Part shown: piece after piece, positions 5,984 through 6,722 of the stretch
Numbering within the stretch: the first letter of the stretch is position 1
Layout of the letters: every line of letters starts with the position of its first letter
Source of the DNA: Sphingomonadales bacterium
Lineage (GTDB): Bacteria > Pseudomonadota > Alphaproteobacteria > Sphingomonadales > Sphingomonadaceae
Length of the DNA: 6,722 nucleotides
Direction of reading: 5' to 3'
Assembly: GCA_018067055.1 (NCBI GenBank)
Contig: JAGPVK010000258.1
Coordinates: 1 to 6,722 of the forward strand
Program-made: the position numbers and the translations under genes
Notes under the pieces: generated by a model
The model's database searches: none
Told to the model about the DNA's origin: nothing
Seen by the model: only the letters and a program-made list of their open reading frames with translations

Positions 5984-6639
5984 TGTTCAAGCAACTCAGC
6001 TTACTGGATCAGGCCCAGGTCAGGGAACTGAAAAACATCGCCGACCAGGCGCAATTTGTTGATGGCAAGATCAGCAATCCGCACAGCAAGGTGAAGAATA
6101 ATCTGCAACTGCATGATGTCGAGGGTTACAAGAAATCCTCGAAAATCCTGCACGACGCGCTGATGGCCAATCGCGAATTTGTCGACTTCGCGTTCCCCGA
6201 ACGGGTCGCACCGCCGCTGATCACGCGTTACAAGCCGGGCATGAATTACGGGTTGCACGCCGACAGCGCGATCATCCCCCTGCCCGACGGCCCGCTCCGC
6301 TCCGACCTGAGCTGCACCATATTCCTGAGCGACGTCAATGACTGCAAGGGCGGCGCCCTCCACGTTACCCAGGGCGAAGCCGGCATGCGCTTCAAGGGCA
6401 TTCCGGGCACGGCGATCGTCTATCCTTCCTACACGCTGCACGAGGTGGAACCGGTCACTGAAGGCGAACGCATGGTCGCGATCACCTTCATCCAGAGCAA
6501 AATCCCCGATGTGATGAACCGCAATCTGATGTACGAACTGAACGAAGTGGCGGCGCTCGAGGGGCTCAACATGGCCTACGAAAATTATACCCGCCTGCAG
6601 GCGGTGCAATATAATCTGATGCGGAAATGGGTGCGCTGA
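5983..6639 (+). CDS. Fe(II)/2-oxoglutarate-dependent PKHD-type hydroxylase
   Basis: The 218-residue protein matches the PKHD-type hydroxylase family (YbiX/PiuC; E. coli YbiX is of similar length). The double-stranded beta-helix core holds the iron ligands H92 and D94 (YGLHADSAI, 89-97) and H153 (TLHEVEPVTEG, 151-161), with R163 ten residues on as the 2-oxoglutarate-binding arginine. GGALHV (123-128) and GTAIVYPS (142-149) are typical framework segments. Such enzymes hydroxylate using O2, Fe(II) and 2-oxoglutarate. Several relatives lie beside TonB-dependent siderophore receptors and are iron-regulated, but the true substrate is poorly defined. Here the partner is the sulfotransferase-like gene, whose stop overlaps this ATG (TAATG). 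An in-frame ATG at 5911 exists but would overlap the upstream gene by 73 bases and add residues unlike the family. The enzyme is predicted to be cytoplasmic, and all catalytic residues are present. Confidence 0.9.
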   Translation: MFKQLSLLDQAQVRELKNIADQAQFVDGKISNPHSKVKNNLQLHDVEGYKKSSKILHDALMANREFVDFAFPERVAPPLITRYKPGMNYGLHADSAIIPLPDGPLRSDLSCTIFLSDVNDCKGGALHVTQGEAGMRFKGIPGTAIVYPSYTLHEVEPVTEGERMVAITFIQSKIPDVMNRNLMYELNEVAALEGLNMAYENYTRLQAVQYNLMRKWVR

Positions 6640-6640
6640 C

Positions 6641-6678
6641 CTGGCGCAATTCTACTGAAAACAACGTCTTTGTGCCAG
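6641..6678. repeat. Hairpin after the hydroxylase gene
   Basis: CTGGCGCA (6641-6648) can pair with TGTGCCAG (6671-6678), eight positions with one G-U wobble, around a 22-base loop. It starts two bases after the stop codon. TATAAACCC follows instead of a T-tract, so it does not qualify as an intrinsic terminator. It may stabilise the 3' end of the message. The rest of the window (6679-6722) is AT-rich, holds no gene and may be the promoter region of the next gene. Confidence 0.35.
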
Positions 6679-6722
6679 TATAAACCCTTGATTCAGCCTT
6701 TAAATTATTAAAACCTGTTAAA

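Noticed and set aside
6001..6609. A 202-codon open frame on the minus strand
   Set aside because: It is fully antisense to the clearly conserved hydroxylase and its translation shows no family features.
6688..6722. TTGATT and nearby AT-rich words as a promoter at the right edge
   Set aside because: No -10 box appears at the proper spacing within the window, and the gene it would serve is not visible.

Overview
The window looks like a chromosomal segment of a moderately GC-rich alphaproteobacterium, most likely a sphingomonad. The evidence is the rpsF-rpsR-rplI operon with an acidic C-terminal extension on L9, the style of the ribosomal proteins, and a PAS-GGDEF-EAL-PilZ regulator. The placement is inference from protein character; no 16S rRNA or tRNA is present. 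I see no mobile element, CRISPR array or clear sign of recent transfer.

Layout from left to right. (1) A plus-strand gene at 58-939 encodes an exported CsgG-like protein with a C-terminal bacterial SH3 domain; a small inverted repeat precedes it and a good intrinsic terminator follows it. (2) Convergent to it, on the minus strand at 1036-3285, lies a 749-residue cyclic-di-GMP enzyme (PAS, GGDEF, EAL, PilZ) whose synthase and phosphodiesterase signatures both look intact. (3) The 286-base divergent region 3286-3571 contains three clear symmetric elements: a 6-1-6 inverted repeat close to the start of the c-di-GMP gene, a 12-base perfect palindrome, and a longer imperfect hairpin. It ends in the leader of the ribosomal operon. 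(4) rpsF, rpsR and rplI (3572-4849) encode S6, S18 and L9, closely spaced with good Shine-Dalgarno sites, and end in a strong terminator whose apex is a GCAA tetraloop. (5) Directly downstream, with only 14 bases between the terminator T-tract and a TTG start, comes a two-gene unit. It holds a sulfotransferase-like P-loop protein (4937-5983) and an Fe(II)/2-oxoglutarate PKHD-type hydroxylase (5983-6639), joined by a one-base stop/start overlap. (6) The window ends in an AT-rich, non-coding stretch with one hairpin.

The ribosomal genes act together: S6 and S18 form a heterodimer on the small-subunit platform, and L9 is on the large subunit. The c-di-GMP gene is a separate signalling unit. The least explained part is the coupled sulfotransferase-like/hydroxylase pair. 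It looks like a small tailoring module placed just past a terminator with no room for a promoter of its own, so its expression probably depends on read-through or on a promoter inside rplI. No wholly new system can be demonstrated from sequence alone; that pair and the symmetric sites in the divergent region are the best candidates for a second look.
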